The notes: generated by a model not told the origin, from the letters alone. Shown: positions 26,578-35,850, counted from the first letter of the stretch. The stretch: DNA of 64,000 bases from Salinicoccus kekensis (GCF_900220995.1 NZ_OBQF01000006.1:154680-218679), one strand, 5' to 3'. Numbers and translations: made by a program.

Positions 26578-28590
26578 TCACTCCACCCCGACGATGAAGT
26601 GTGTATATTCAGCGGCATCCGCTTCAATATCACCCGTACCTTCATACGGGTAGTAATTCAGGTTGGTATAGATGATCAGCCTGCGGCTTCCGGCGTTGAG
26701 CGCACCGTCATCCACGGTTTCCATCACTTCTGTCCGTCCGTCTTCACCGAGTGCCTCGAGCTCATATTTCAAAGCGAGTTCCTCAAACGGTAATCTCCGG
26801 TAATCTTCATAAAATGCATCCTCCCCTTCGATCTCGTAGGTGTAGACTTCCTCTGCACCGGCGAGGGAAATGAATTCACTGATATCCTGTGCTTCTGAAA
26901 TACGGGACAACACTGCAGGATGGTAGAGCAGCACCCTGCCGTAGATCCATTCATTGAATGTACCGTTGTTGAATTCCAGTTCGGCATTGATGATATGTTC
27001 AGATGCGAACCTGTTCAACTCGGTGCCGGCATCCGCCGTCTTCTGGAACCCTTCCTTATATTCATTGATGAAACGCTCGATCTCCCGTTCATCATCAATC
27101 AATACAGTGCTGCTTCCGGAGGCTATCAATGACAGCTGCACCAGATCACGGTCGTCCCCGATGTTATATATCAGGTCCTGCGCCCTCGTCTGACCGGCCG
27201 TATTCAGTTCGGCCAAAAGCCTTTCAGCCTCTTCACCTTCGGGATAATGGTCGAACGAGCGGTGTACCATGCTGCCGTCCTTCATCCGGTAAGTGACTTC
27301 AAATATCCTGTATTCTTCGAGACTGTGCCTCGGCACTTTATTGTCAGCAGCATATTGATGCACCTGTGTGACATCACTGATATATGCAGGGTCGTCCATC
27401 ATCAGGAAATCCTCACTCATGATGTCGTTCTGGGGGACGTATCCTGAAAATATCCCGGCCTCTCCGGCATCGACCATGACCGCTTCAACTTCGTCCGCAG
27501 GCGGCACGTAGTCGGAATACATGTTCCAACCCGCATAGAATACCACCATGAACACGACTGCACTGCCGGCGGAAATCAGGAAGCGCCTGACTTTGAAGCG
27601 GATCTTGACCGTACTCTGGAAGAACATTTCCACCAGGATGAAGGAAACGAACCAGGCGAAAATAAAGGCGATGACCCGTACAATATTTTCTGCGGCAAAA
27701 ATCAATCCGACCACATTCCCAAGTATGAGCATGCCGACGATTACGATCAGGACCGACAGGATCACCCGTACAGGATGGTAGGTGAAGTTTAAGTTCACAT
27801 ATTCATTCTGCCTTCTGCCATAGAGGATATAGGAAAAAATGAAAGCGAGGAGTGCCACTCCCGCCCATATGACCCACTTCATCCAGGAGATCGGCTCATA
27901 TATCTGCATGACGGCGAATATCGGAAACGTATTTTCGATGACAGGTGTGAGCAGGTCATCATCCATCACGCCCTGGAACAGGGAGATGCCGTCGAACATC
28001 GTGCTTGCTGTGCTCGTCGCTGCAGCCCACAGTGCAAGCGGCAGGAAGAATATGATGATGACGAGCTGCAGGTGAATGAACAGATGATTCGTGAAAAAGC
28101 CCGTGAACACCGTGATGATGAAAACTGTCGCCATCACGGCAATGCTGTAGACAAGCCACGAGAGGACATCAAGTGCTGCCAGTTCAAAAGTGAGGGCAAA
28201 ACGTTCCACCATCAGGATTGCAGCAATCAGGGCCGTCGAGATGATGATCGATGAAATGCCGATGATGAATACGCTCGTCAGCACCGTGACCCGTTTGACC
28301 GGCAGACTGTGGATGAAGTCAGAAACGCTTTCCTGATTTTTAAAGTTCATCGAAAACAATCCAAGACCCGCTGCATATATCATGCCGAAAACCAGATGTA
28401 CGGATGCAAGGTTCTCGAAGACGGCCGCATCATACAAATATGAGGCATCCGTCATGCTGAGGGAGAAGATCCACAGGCTGAGGGGCAGGACAATCAGGGA
28501 CATCATCATATACAGGACGGTGATCCAGAATGTCTGGACGGTGAAATGCCTGAGCAGTGTGCTATTCCACAATAATGTTGGAGATTTCAT
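26578..28590 (-). CDS. ABC transporter permease with large extracytoplasmic domain (DUF6449-like)
   Basis: Membrane protein of 670 residues. The N-terminal half (about 1-380) has roughly ten to eleven TM helices with the ABC-2 pattern NFKNQESVSDFIHSLPVKRV, which is the coupling region. After a TM near 365-385, a soluble domain of about 280 residues (from DYVPPADEVEAV to the end) faces outside. This layout is typical of permeases paired with YtrB-like ATPases and GntR regulators in Bacilli; substrates are generally unknown, with cell-wall or peptide antibiotics suspected. ATG at 28590 is preferred to an upstream in-frame start because of the AAAAGGG site and the usual N-terminus. It overlaps the ATPase gene by 29 bp. 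Confidence 0.82.
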   Translation of the reverse strand: MKSPTLLWNSTLLRHFTVQTFWITVLYMMMSLIVLPLSLWIFSLSMTDASYLYDAAVFENLASVHLVFGMIYAAGLGLFSMNFKNQESVSDFIHSLPVKRVTVLTSVFIIGISSIIISTALIAAILMVERFALTFELAALDVLSWLVYSIAVMATVFIITVFTGFFTNHLFIHLQLVIIIFFLPLALWAAATSTASTMFDGISLFQGVMDDDLLTPVIENTFPIFAVMQIYEPISWMKWVIWAGVALLAFIFSYILYGRRQNEYVNLNFTYHPVRVILSVLIVIVGMLILGNVVGLIFAAENIVRVIAFIFAWFVSFILVEMFFQSTVKIRFKVRRFLISAGSAVVFMVVFYAGWNMYSDYVPPADEVEAVMVDAGEAGIFSGYVPQNDIMSEDFLMMDDPAYISDVTQVHQYAADNKVPRHSLEEYRIFEVTYRMKDGSMVHRSFDHYPEGEEAERLLAELNTAGQTRAQDLIYNIGDDRDLVQLSLIASGSSTVLIDDEREIERFINEYKEGFQKTADAGTELNRFASEHIINAELEFNNGTFNEWIYGRVLLYHPAVLSRISEAQDISEFISLAGAEEVYTYEIEGEDAFYEDYRRLPFEELALKYELEALGEDGRTEVMETVDDGALNAGSRRLIIYTNLNYYPYEGTGDIEADAAEYTHFIVGVE

Positions 28591-29467
28591 ATCCCTTTTC
28601 CCCCATTTCATAAGTGAATATCTCTTCCAGGGTGAGCGGCAGGATATCATACATCAGGGGATCATACTTCGTCACTTTCCGCTCGACTGCTGTAAGATCA
28701 CCTTTGATGATGCAGGTGGCCACCCGTCCCCTGATATTTTTGTGCACGGCACCGATGTCTTTATAGAAATTTTCATCCGGCAGCGTTTTGAAGGCAATCT
28801 GGAGCTTGCAGTGGGAGCCCTTGATTTCATTCAGGTCCCTGTTGAATAAAACCTCTCCGTTGTGCATGATGGACACCGAATCACACAAATCCTCCATCTC
28901 CCGAAGATTATGGCTGGATGCGATGACGGTCATATTATGGTTCGCGATGTCCTGCATCATGATATTTTTGACCTGGTTCCTCATGATCGGATCCAGCCCG
29001 TCAAAAGGTTCATCCAGCAGCATCACTTTGGGCCGCGCCGACATCGCCAGTATGAATGAAGCCTGACGCTTCATCCCTTTGGATAATGCATTCAGCGGCT
29101 GATCCGGGTTCAAATTGAAATGGTCTGCAAGCTGATGGAATCTCTTTTCCGACCAGTTACTGTAAATACCCTCATAAAAGACCGCCATCTTATTCAAAGT
29201 TGCCGAGGTGAAGAAATACGGCATATCCTGAATGAAAATCACTTCCGATTTAACAAGGGTGTTTTCAAATACTTCCTGTCCCCCGTAAAGGACCTCCCCG
29301 TTTTCAGGCTTATAGATTCCTGCCATGACTTTCATGAAAGTCGTTTTTCCGGCACCGTTTGAACCGAGCAGCCCATGCATCGTCCCTTCCTTAATATTCA
29401 GGGATACGTTATCCACAGCTTTCTTGGCACCGAATGACTTATCGACGCCAGTGATGTTTATATTCAT
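28562..29467 (-). CDS. ABC transporter ATP-binding protein (YtrB-like)
   Basis: Cytoplasmic ATPase of 301 residues. Walker A is GSNGAGKTT (early), the signature region is LSKGMKRQ in place of LSGGQ, Walker B is VMLLDEPFDGLDP, and the switch His is in VIASSHNLREME. A C-terminal domain (about 220-300) follows. It forms the translocator with the permease gene downstream. The ATG at 29467 is nine bases from GGAGAGGAG and overlaps the gntR stop (ATGA), while a GTG at 29476 abuts that site. Co-transcribed with the regulator and permease as one operon. Confidence 0.88.
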   Translation of the reverse strand: MNINITGVDKSFGAKKAVDNVSLNIKEGTMHGLLGSNGAGKTTFMKVMAGIYKPENGEVLYGGQEVFENTLVKSEVIFIQDMPYFFTSATLNKMAVFYEGIYSNWSEKRFHQLADHFNLNPDQPLNALSKGMKRQASFILAMSARPKVMLLDEPFDGLDPIMRNQVKNIMMQDIANHNMTVIASSHNLREMEDLCDSVSIMHNGEVLFNRDLNEIKGSHCKLQIAFKTLPDENFYKDIGAVHKNIRGRVATCIIKGDLTAVERKVTKYDPLMYDILPLTLEEIFTYEMGEKGYEISNIIVE

Positions 29468-29856
29468 CCGTCCCACTCCTCTCCAACATCATCTTTTGCT
29501 TTTTCAACCAAATCTTTGATTTCTTCGACCGGCACATCCAAATAAATCAATTCTCTTGCTGTGATTTCCAGATTCTCCTTCAGTGTCTCAATCTTGTCGG
29601 GAGTGGCGGCATGCTTCATATCACTGACAAAGTTTCCTTTACCGGGCACCGAGTAGATGTACCCTTCATTTTCCAGTTCACGATATGCTTTCTGAATGGT
29701 ATTCGGATTGATCGTCAATTCCTGCGCCAGGCTTCTGACCGATGGCAGCTTCTCATCGGTCTCGAGCACATTTTGAATGATGAGCATCCTGATGTGGTTG
29801 ACCAGCTGCTCATATATCGGCATCCTGCTTTTCAAATCGATGTTGAACAAAAGCAT
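29464..29856 (-). CDS. GntR-family regulator, YtrA subfamily
   Basis: DNA-binding regulator of 130 residues. The winged helix reads MPIYEQLVNHIRMLIIQNVL, then LPSVRSLAQELTINPNTIQK as the HTH, then ENEGYIYSVPGKGNFV as the wing. The short C-terminal tail (about 80-130) is the YtrA hallmark. These regulators repress the ABC genes that follow them. The operon gntR-ATPase-permease here is tightly overlapped. A perfect 10-bp inverted repeat directly upstream is the likely operator. The closest functional analogues are B. subtilis YtrA and staphylococcal PmtR; the inducer is unknown. Confidence 0.88.
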   Translation of the reverse strand: MLLFNIDLKSRMPIYEQLVNHIRMLIIQNVLETDEKLPSVRSLAQELTINPNTIQKAYRELENEGYIYSVPGKGNFVSDMKHAATPDKIETLKENLEITARELIYLDVPVEEIKDLVEKAKDDVGEEWDG

Positions 29857-29867
29857 CCCTCCGCCCT

Positions 29868-29894
29868 AACTGTATTACTTATTATAATACAGTT
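29868..29894. promoter_or_regulatory. Perfect inverted repeat, likely GntR/YtrA operator
   Basis: AACTGTATTA and TAATACAGTT form a perfect 10-bp inverted repeat with a seven-base spacer, ending 12 bp upstream of the gntR start. TATAAT-like sequence overlaps it. Another half-like ACAGT follows at 29898. Confidence 0.65.
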
Positions 29895-30004
29895 GGTACA
29901 GTAAAATTACAATTATTATGTATCCCATATGAGAAAATATTTGTCCACCACACTTTTTCATCATGACGGGACCCTGTCCTCCCCCCCCCTTAAAAAATAA
30001 AAAA

Positions 30005-30028
30005 CACGGAACCTTGATCGGTTCCGTG
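30005..30028 (-). terminator. Rho-independent terminator of the second SDR gene
   Basis: CACGGAACC with exact complement, followed on the minus strand by TTTTTTATTTTTT. A run of nine C (plus strand, 29981-29989) lies just beyond. Confidence 0.8.
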
Positions 30029-30042
30029 CTGGGTGACTCTCC

Positions 30043-30816
30043 TTATAATGATGCGCTGGCACCGCCGTCGATGTTCACGGCAGCGCCTGTAATGTATGAA
30101 GCGAGTTCCGAACATAAAAATGTGATCACATTCGCCGCTTCCTCCGTTTCACCGACGCGTCCGAGCGGGATGTCCTCCCGGCCGGTTGTCGCAAATTCCT
30201 CCCAGCTCATCTCAGGCGCCTCTGCCTTCCACATCTTCTCCACCTGGTCGCTGCGTATCAGGCCGATGCATACGGCGTTGACCCGGATGCCGTACCGGCC
30301 GAGGTCTTTGCTCATCGCTTTCGTCATTGCGAGTCCAGCACTTCTCGATACGGATGTCGGCAGTGTGCCGGCACCCGGGTTCTTCCCCGCCACAGCGGTG
30401 AGGTTCAGTATGGCGCCGCCATTCTCCTTCAGATGCGGCAGGGCGGCTTTCGACATTTTGACTGCCGACAGCACTTTCAGATCGAGATCGCCCTGCCAGT
30501 CATTGACCTCAACTTCTTCAAAGCTTTCCGCAAAGGCACCGCCTGCGTTATTGACGAGCACGTCGAGGCGGCCGAACCTTTCAATGACCGCGTTGATGAT
30601 ATTCTCTCCCGCATCATCCCCGGTGACGTCCTGGACGACATAGTCGACCTCACCGTGAGCGCCGAGTGACTCCTTCGCTGCAGCAAGCTCTTCCTCACCC
30701 CTTGCCACAAGCATCACCTTTGCACCGAGCTTCAACATTTCCTCTGCCGTCTGTCTGCCGATCCCTTTGCTGGAACCTGTGATTACGGCAACCTTGCCTT
30801 CATAACCAAAATCCAT
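30043..30816 (-). CDS. SDR-family protein with a degenerate catalytic triad
   Basis: Short-chain dehydrogenase-fold protein of 257 residues. Cofactor binding looks intact: TGSSKGIG (13-20) and NNAG (89-92). At the active site the usual Ser is T140 (LNLTAVAG) and the Tyr-x3-Lys motif is replaced by T154 and R158 in TSVSRSAG, aligned by the downstream MTKAMSKDLG helix. So it may be catalytically altered or non-catalytic, or belong to a divergent SDR group that uses other residues. Two ATGs are possible (30819 and 30816); the second is seven bases from GGGGG and is preferred. It has its own terminator. Confidence 0.8.
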   Translation of the reverse strand: MDFGYEGKVAVITGSSKGIGRQTAEEMLKLGAKVMLVARGEEELAAAKESLGAHGEVDYVVQDVTGDDAGENIINAVIERFGRLDVLVNNAGGAFAESFEEVEVNDWQGDLDLKVLSAVKMSKAALPHLKENGGAILNLTAVAGKNPGAGTLPTSVSRSAGLAMTKAMSKDLGRYGIRVNAVCIGLIRSDQVEKMWKAEAPEMSWEEFATTGREDIPLGRVGETEEAANVITFLCSELASYITGAAVNIDGGASASL

Positions 30817-30878
30817 CATGCATCCCCCTAATATGTCTTTATTTAAAAGTTATCATTACGGATGCTTCTTTTGAAGCT

Positions 30879-31598
30879 TTATGACTCCAGGTTCACGTTG
30901 TGGTAGACGTTCGAGACATCCTCCAGATTTTCCAGTGCATCGATCAGCACTTCGAACTGTTCGCGTGCTTCCCCGTCAAGTGAGACTTCATTCTGTGCAA
31001 TCATGGACTGTTCCGCCACTTCATATTCGGAGACGCCCATTTCATCGAGCGCACTTTTAATCTCATGAAAACTTTGAGGATCGCCGTAGACGACCGTAAA
31101 ATCATTTTCAACCGTCACATCGTTCACGTCCACATCATTTTCCATCAGCTGCATCAGGACCGCCTCACTGTCGAAATCACTGAAGACGAAGACCGAAACG
31201 GGATCGAACATATAGCTGACCGCGCCGCTCACACCCATGTTGCCGCCGTTCTTACCGAATGCAGCACGCACATCCGAAGCCGTCCTGTTCACATTATCGG
31301 TGAGGGCATCCACGATGATCATTGAACCGTCCGGCCCGAAACCTTCATAACGGCGCTCATCAAAAGTCTCCTCATCGCCGCCCTTCGCCTTGTCGATCGC
31401 CTTATCGACGATGTGCTTCGGCACGGAGTAGGTTTTTGCACGCTCAAGCACGACTTTCAGTGCCTGATTGCTCTCCGGATCCGGCTCGCCTTTACGGGCG
31501 GCCACATAGATTTCACGGCCGAATTTTGCATATATGCGGCTCGTGTTCTGATCTTTCTGTGCTTTCTTTTCTTTAATATTATTCCATTTCCTGCCCAT
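30879..31598 (-). CDS. YebC/PmpR-family protein (TACO1-like)
   Basis: Cytosolic protein of 239 residues, the typical length. [15 protein letters not shown] opens the YeeN-type branch, followed by [14 protein letters not shown] and [20 protein letters not shown]. Family members were named as transcription regulators, but several help ribosomes through difficult sequences such as polyproline, in the manner of TACO1. The domain order is an N-terminal helical bundle (about 1-80) and two alpha/beta domains. It is expressed on its own, between the second SDR gene and the BI-1-like membrane protein on the same strand. Confidence 0.9.
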   Translation of the reverse strand: MGRKWNNIKEKKAQKDQNTSRIYAKFGREIYVAARKGEPDPESNQALKVVLERAKTYSVPKHIVDKAIDKAKGGDEETFDERRYEGFGPDGSMIIVDALTDNVNRTASDVRAAFGKNGGNMGVSGAVSYMFDPVSVFVFSDFDSEAVLMQLMENDVDVNDVTVENDFTVVYGDPQSFHEIKSALDEMGVSEYEVAEQSMIAQNEVSLDGEAREQFEVLIDALENLEDVSNVYHNVNLES

Positions 31599-31639
31599 TT
31601 CTTTCCTCTTCCTTCACTGAAATTATCATATGCATGCGG

Positions 31640-32251
31640 TTACCTTCTGTTCCCGAAACGGCGGTAAAGCTGGAGCATCCTCTTGATGATGAGGAGCAGA
31701 TCCATGAACAGATTGAACCCCATGACCCGCGCATTCCTATACTTCCTGTTCTTCATCCTGTTGAAGTCATACATCGTATAGCCTATATACAATAATAAAC
31801 CAAAAACGGTGATTCCAAAAGCCAGCCAGTCCAGCCCGACGAAAAAGTTCACAATGGATGCCAGTATCAAAACCAGCAGACCGGCGAATAAAAAGCGCCC
31901 CCAGGAGGAGATATCCTTCAGGAGGAAGTATCCTGTGATGCCGAAGATGACAAACACTATCACTGATATCAAAACAACTTGATAGAATATTCTCTCATCG
32001 AATTGATTGATGAAACCTTCAAAAGTACCGTATGAAATCAGCCCAATCAGGATTGCATATATATGGCTGATTACAGGACCCGACCTGTTAAACCCTCTTA
32101 CAAAGAGGGAAATCATGATGATGATGAATATCGTCATGGATAAGGTGGGACGCCACTCCGGAGGCAAAAACTGGCCAAAATAAGTTGAAATGCCAAAAAT
32201 TATCCAATAATACATGAAAAATAGCCAGACTCTTCCGTGATCTTTAATCAT
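31640..32251 (-). CDS. Bax inhibitor-1 (BI-1/YccA-like) membrane protein
   Basis: Integral membrane protein of 203 residues with about seven hydrophobic segments. The GLLLYIGYTMYDFNRMK stretch and the C-terminal MGFNLFMDLLLIIKRMLQLY match the end of the BI-1/TMBIM family, where paired Asp residues control calcium leak in B. subtilis YetJ. The Asp of MYDFNR is present, and a second in LFMDLLL. AGGAGTG precedes the ATG. Function in bacteria is poorly known; assignment rests on the C-terminal half only. Confidence 0.65.
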   Translation of the reverse strand: MIKDHGRVWLFFMYYWIIFGISTYFGQFLPPEWRPTLSMTIFIIIMISLFVRGFNRSGPVISHIYAILIGLISYGTFEGFINQFDERIFYQVVLISVIVFVIFGITGYFLLKDISSWGRFLFAGLLVLILASIVNFFVGLDWLAFGITVFGLLLYIGYTMYDFNRMKNRKYRNARVMGFNLFMDLLLIIKRMLQLYRRFGNRR

Positions 32252-32356
32252 TTCTTCACTCCTAAATTTCCAACAGCTGTTTATATACTATAAGTTTACT
32301 AAATTATTATTTTTACACCGTTAATGTGACGCGAAACAGCCTAATATTTTAATTGT

Positions 32357-32373
32357 GTTACATTTCCATTACA
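32357..32373 (-). promoter_or_regulatory. WalR box upstream of the LysM/CHAP amidase
   Basis: On the minus strand TGTAAT-GGAAA-TGTAAC matches the WalR consensus TGTWAH-N5-TGTWAH at every base. It lies 113 bp before the autolysin start. S. aureus sle1 is a WalR target. Confidence 0.65.
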
Positions 32374-32485
32374 TTCATCATTTCGATATTACTTTTTGGT
32401 ATCATACGTTATATCAAAAAACAGCATACAAGTGTCAGTCACATACATATATATACCCAATTCAATTTACGGAGGATCATCATTC

Positions 32486-33667
32486 ATGAAAAAAGTACTA
32501 ACAGCATTGACGGCAACTGCAGCAATTTCTACATATGCATTTGCACAGGATGCCGAAGCATCTACACATAATGTGAAAAGCGGGGACACACTCTGGTCCA
32601 TCGCCCAGAAGAACAACGTGACGGTTTCACAGCTGAAATCATGGAACAACTTATCATCCAACCTGATTCTTGTGAATCAGAATTTGAAGGTTTCAAATTC
32701 TGACAGCAGCTCATCAAGCAGCTCAGCCACTTCTTCAAGTTCAAGCAACACCCCAAACACTTCTTCAAGCGCAACCAACTCATCAAGCAGCAATTCAACC
32801 GGTGGTACATACAGAGTGAAATCCGGCGATACTTTGAGCAGCATCGCACGTGCTCATGGCATGAATTACAGAACTTTGATGGAAATCAACAACATCTCCG
32901 GACACATCATCCATCCGGGACAGACTTTGAAAACGAGCACAAGCTCAAGCAGCAGCTCAAGTTCAAACAATACCTCAAGTTCGACTGCATCATCAAATAC
33001 GAGCAGCTCAACAAGCAGCTCAAACACTGATTCAAGCGCAGGCAGCACTGCAACCGGCGGTACATATACGGTGAAATCCGGTGATTCTTTGAGCAGGATT
33101 GCGAGTGCCCATGGTACGAACTACAGGACTTTGATGAACATCAATAACCTTTCCAGCACGATCATCTATCCGGGGCAGACTTTGAAGCTGAGTGCCGGTT
33201 CAAGCAGTACTTCTTCAAGCTCGACTGCATCATCGAACACAAGCAGTTCATCTGCTTCGAGTTCAAGCACTTCATCCGATTCAAGCTACAAAGCACCTGC
33301 TGCACCGAGCAACGTTTCATGGGGCACGAACTGGTACTACTGGGGAGACTGCACATGGTATGCCTTCGAACGCCGTAAAGAGCTCGGCAAACCTGTAGGT
33401 AATAACTGGGGCAATGCCACGAACTGGGCAGGCCACGCAAGATCTGCCGGCTACACTGTAAACAACAGGCCATCCGTCGGTGCGATCATCCAGGCGCATG
33501 CATGGACGAACAATGCATGGGGCATGGGACATGTCGGTGTGGTTGAAAGGGTCAACCCGGACGGATCGATCCTCATCTCCGAGATGAATTTCGGCGGCGG
33601 CCAGGGTGTCAAGGCTTTCAGGACACTGAGCGCATCACAGGCTGCAAATCACAACTTCATCCATTAA
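32486..33667 (+). CDS. Secreted LysM/CHAP peptidoglycan amidase, Sle1-like
   Basis: Secreted cell-wall hydrolase of 393 residues, split from the signal peptide near AFAQDAEAS. Domains: LysM1 (about 27-70), LysM2 (108-152), LysM3 (192-236) and CHAP (about 275-393). Ser/Asn/Thr-rich linkers separate them, as in S. aureus Sle1 and Aaa. CHAP catalytic residues are C289 (GDCTWYAF) and H349 (GMGHVGVV). It would cut the N-acetylmuramoyl-L-alanine bond and help daughter cells separate. ATG at 32486 follows GGAGG; the frame continues upstream but that stretch contains the promoter region. A WalR box upstream fits wall-stress regulation. Confidence 0.92.
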   Translation: MKKVLTALTATAAISTYAFAQDAEASTHNVKSGDTLWSIAQKNNVTVSQLKSWNNLSSNLILVNQNLKVSNSDSSSSSSSATSSSSSNTPNTSSSATNSSSSNSTGGTYRVKSGDTLSSIARAHGMNYRTLMEINNISGHIIHPGQTLKTSTSSSSSSSSNNTSSSTASSNTSSSTSSSNTDSSAGSTATGGTYTVKSGDSLSRIASAHGTNYRTLMNINNLSSTIIYPGQTLKLSAGSSSTSSSSTASSNTSSSSASSSSTSSDSSYKAPAAPSNVSWGTNWYYWGDCTWYAFERRKELGKPVGNNWGNATNWAGHARSAGYTVNNRPSVGAIIQAHAWTNNAWGMGHVGVVERVNPDGSILISEMNFGGGQGVKAFRTLSASQAANHNFIH

Positions 33668-33677
33668 TCATACAGAA

Positions 33678-33714
33678 AAGAACCAATTTGGGCGACCCAA
33701 ATTGGTTCTTTTTC
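33678..33714. terminator. Bidirectional rho-independent terminator
   Basis: AAGAACCAATTTGGG with exact complement and a three-base loop, between the convergent amidase and the NAD(P)-binding protein gene. Confidence 0.85.
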
Positions 33715-34603
33715 ATTGGTCCTCTTCATGGCTGTTGATGATCATTTCCACTTGATAAATCCTGTTCACGAGCGCCTGGACCGGCGCCTGGGTGAACAGA
33801 TAAACGCCCCATGGCAGATTGGGCTCGTAATCATGCAGCGCCATGATGAACTCCTCATTGGTCCCGAGCTGCCTGAACTCAAGACGCGCCACTTTATTCG
33901 GCTGTTCCTTTGCCAAAAGACCGCCCGTAATATGATAGATTTCTATATCATCCACGCTGTCCTCCGCATCATATGACGCAATGAGTATCGGCCGGTCCAG
34001 ATTGGAGATGTATACTTTAAATTCATTTCCGTCCAGCGCCACATTGACCAGTCCGTGCAGAATTTCATCCAGCCACCGGAAATAGTAATTCGCCACCTGC
34101 TTCACCGACCACCCGGCAGGGAGGGGCGCCTTCTGGATGCTCCGCACATTGTTATAGTCGGAAGCTTTGTAAGACAGGTTCTTACCATACCGCTTCACCG
34201 GCGTCTCAGTGACCATCGCGGGTGTACCGTATGCACCGAGCACTTTGACGGTCTCACCCGAACTGATTTCATCTGCAACGTAAATGATCTGTTCGACCCC
34301 GTTCAGCGCCGATGCCCGCGCTATATTATCCGCGATGAGCGAGTAGATGTCATAAAATTTCCCCTGGGTCATCCTGTTCAGCCGCATGATCGGATCTTCG
34401 AAAAATATGACGATATCCATCCCCTCAAGCGCTTCTTCCACTTCAGAGAGTATGAACAGGTCCTTTTTCAATAAAGTGATCTCGAGCCCCTCATCCGACT
34501 GGTTCGGTGCTGAGAAGGCGAAAAGTTTATATTCGTCCTTCAGCTGCCTGTATAGATTTTTTCCGATCCTGCCGCTGATGCCCATCAATAAGACGTTTTT
34601 CAA
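33713..34603 (-). CDS. NAD(P)-binding Rossmann protein, epimerase/NmrA-like
   Basis: Protein of 296 residues with an N-terminal Rossmann start (KNVLLMGISGRIGKNLYRQL), where GxxGxxG is GISGRIG. Further along, DIVIFFEDPI and EQIIYVADEISSG resemble atypical SDR/epimerase sheets. A C-terminal region (about 160-296) has no clear family to me. No Tyr-x3-Lys catalytic pair stands out, so a binding or atypical role is likely. The start is TTG at 34603, nine bases after AAAGGA. It is 20 bp downstream of an MFS transporter gene on the same strand and may be co-transcribed with it. Confidence 0.65.
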   Translation of the reverse strand: MKNVLLMGISGRIGKNLYRQLKDEYKLFAFSAPNQSDEGLEITLLKKDLFILSEVEEALEGMDIVIFFEDPIMRLNRMTQGKFYDIYSLIADNIARASALNGVEQIIYVADEISSGETVKVLGAYGTPAMVTETPVKRYGKNLSYKASDYNNVRSIQKAPLPAGWSVKQVANYYFRWLDEILHGLVNVALDGNEFKVYISNLDRPILIASYDAEDSVDDIEIYHITGGLLAKEQPNKVARLEFRQLGTNEEFIMALHDYEPNLPWGVYLFTQAPVQALVNRIYQVEMIINSHEEDQ

Positions 34604-34624
34604 AAAGCAACATCCTTTCTGAAG

Positions 34625-35767
34625 TTAGTTTCGAGCCATATACCTGCCATCCAGTGTCAGTATGATGATCAGCATGACCATTAAAATGATGCTGATGAAG
34701 ACGAACGGCAGATCGAAGTATGTGGTGAATATTCCTGATGAATACGAGCCGGCCACCGAGCCGACCGAGAAAAATGCATAAAATATGCCGTTCGCTTTCC
34801 CACGTTCGTATATCTCGGTATTTTCAGCGATGAGTTTGTTCATGGATGGAAAGATGAGGGCGAAGCCTGCCCCGTAAAAGATCATCACGAAGAGGACAAG
34901 CAGCTGATGCGGCGCAAAGTGCAGCACCAGCATACCGATGCTCACTATGAAGATCCCCAACATCACAAGCTTCATCGACCTCACTTTGGTGTATATCACA
35001 TTGAGCCGCGTGCCGAAGATGATGATGGCCGTCAGCCCGAATACTGAAAGCATCATGCCAGTGATATGGTCTTCAAGCCCAAGCGAGCCGATCTTGATCG
35101 GCAGACCGAAAGCGAGCGATCCATTGGCGATCATCAGCGTGAACGACGAGATGTACGCTGCAATCAGGGCCGGCCGTGACAGCAGTGTCCTGTAGCTTGT
35201 CGTATTATGGAAAGTCCGCTCTTCTTTAGTGGTGCTTTCCCTGATCGCGAATATGACGAGCAGTATGCCGACGATATAAATGCAGCCGAGCACAAAATAC
35301 ACCGTCTGATAAGCGGCAAGGCTTGAAATGATGCCGCCGAGCGCCGGCCCGAGAACAGCAGCGGAGCCGATGGATACGCCCGTCAATGCCATGGACCGTC
35401 CCATCGCTTCACGGCGGCTCAAGTCCGCGACAAGGCTGAAAGCGACCGGTGTCAGCATACCGGCCGAAAAGCCGTGGATGACCCTGAGTGCGAGCAGTGC
35501 ATTGACCGAGTCGATCAGCGAATAGGACATCAATGCAACGATGTTCACTGCCATTCCGGTGATGAGTACATTCCGGCGGCCGATCTTATCCGAAAAGTAT
35601 CCGCCTGAAACGTTGCCGATCAGATTGAAGAAGGAGTATGTAGCAACCACCACACCGGCGGCATATTCGGTTGCCCCGAGCGACAGTGCAAAGGGGGTGA
35701 TGATCGGCAGTTCTATGAAAAGATCCAAAAAGCATATGAACACGACGACAAATAATAGTTTATTCAT
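34625..35767 (-). CDS. Major facilitator superfamily transporter
   Basis: Twelve-TM secondary transporter of 380 residues. The DHA1-type motif A is GGYFSDKIGRRNVLI, between TM2 and TM3, and motif C-like GPALGGIIS is in TM5, which suggests a drug or metabolite exporter. ATG at 35767 is chosen; a GTG at 35776 is in frame upstream but overlaps the weak ribosome site. A downstream NAD(P)-binding gene follows after 21 bp. Substrate not predictable from the sequence. Confidence 0.85.
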   Translation of the reverse strand: MNKLLFVVVFICFLDLFIELPIITPFALSLGATEYAAGVVVATYSFFNLIGNVSGGYFSDKIGRRNVLITGMAVNIVALMSYSLIDSVNALLALRVIHGFSAGMLTPVAFSLVADLSRREAMGRSMALTGVSIGSAAVLGPALGGIISSLAAYQTVYFVLGCIYIVGILLVIFAIRESTTKEERTFHNTTSYRTLLSRPALIAAYISSFTLMIANGSLAFGLPIKIGSLGLEDHITGMMLSVFGLTAIIIFGTRLNVIYTKVRSMKLVMLGIFIVSIGMLVLHFAPHQLLVLFVMIFYGAGFALIFPSMNKLIAENTEIYERGKANGIFYAFFSVGSVAGSYSSGIFTTYFDLPFVFISIILMVMLIIILTLDGRYMARN

Positions 35768-35850
35768 GAATTCCACTCTCTATGCATGTTGACATTCATC
35801 ATCCATTATAGCTGATTTTTTCTTTCATGTATTTCAAAACGCTTGATCGA

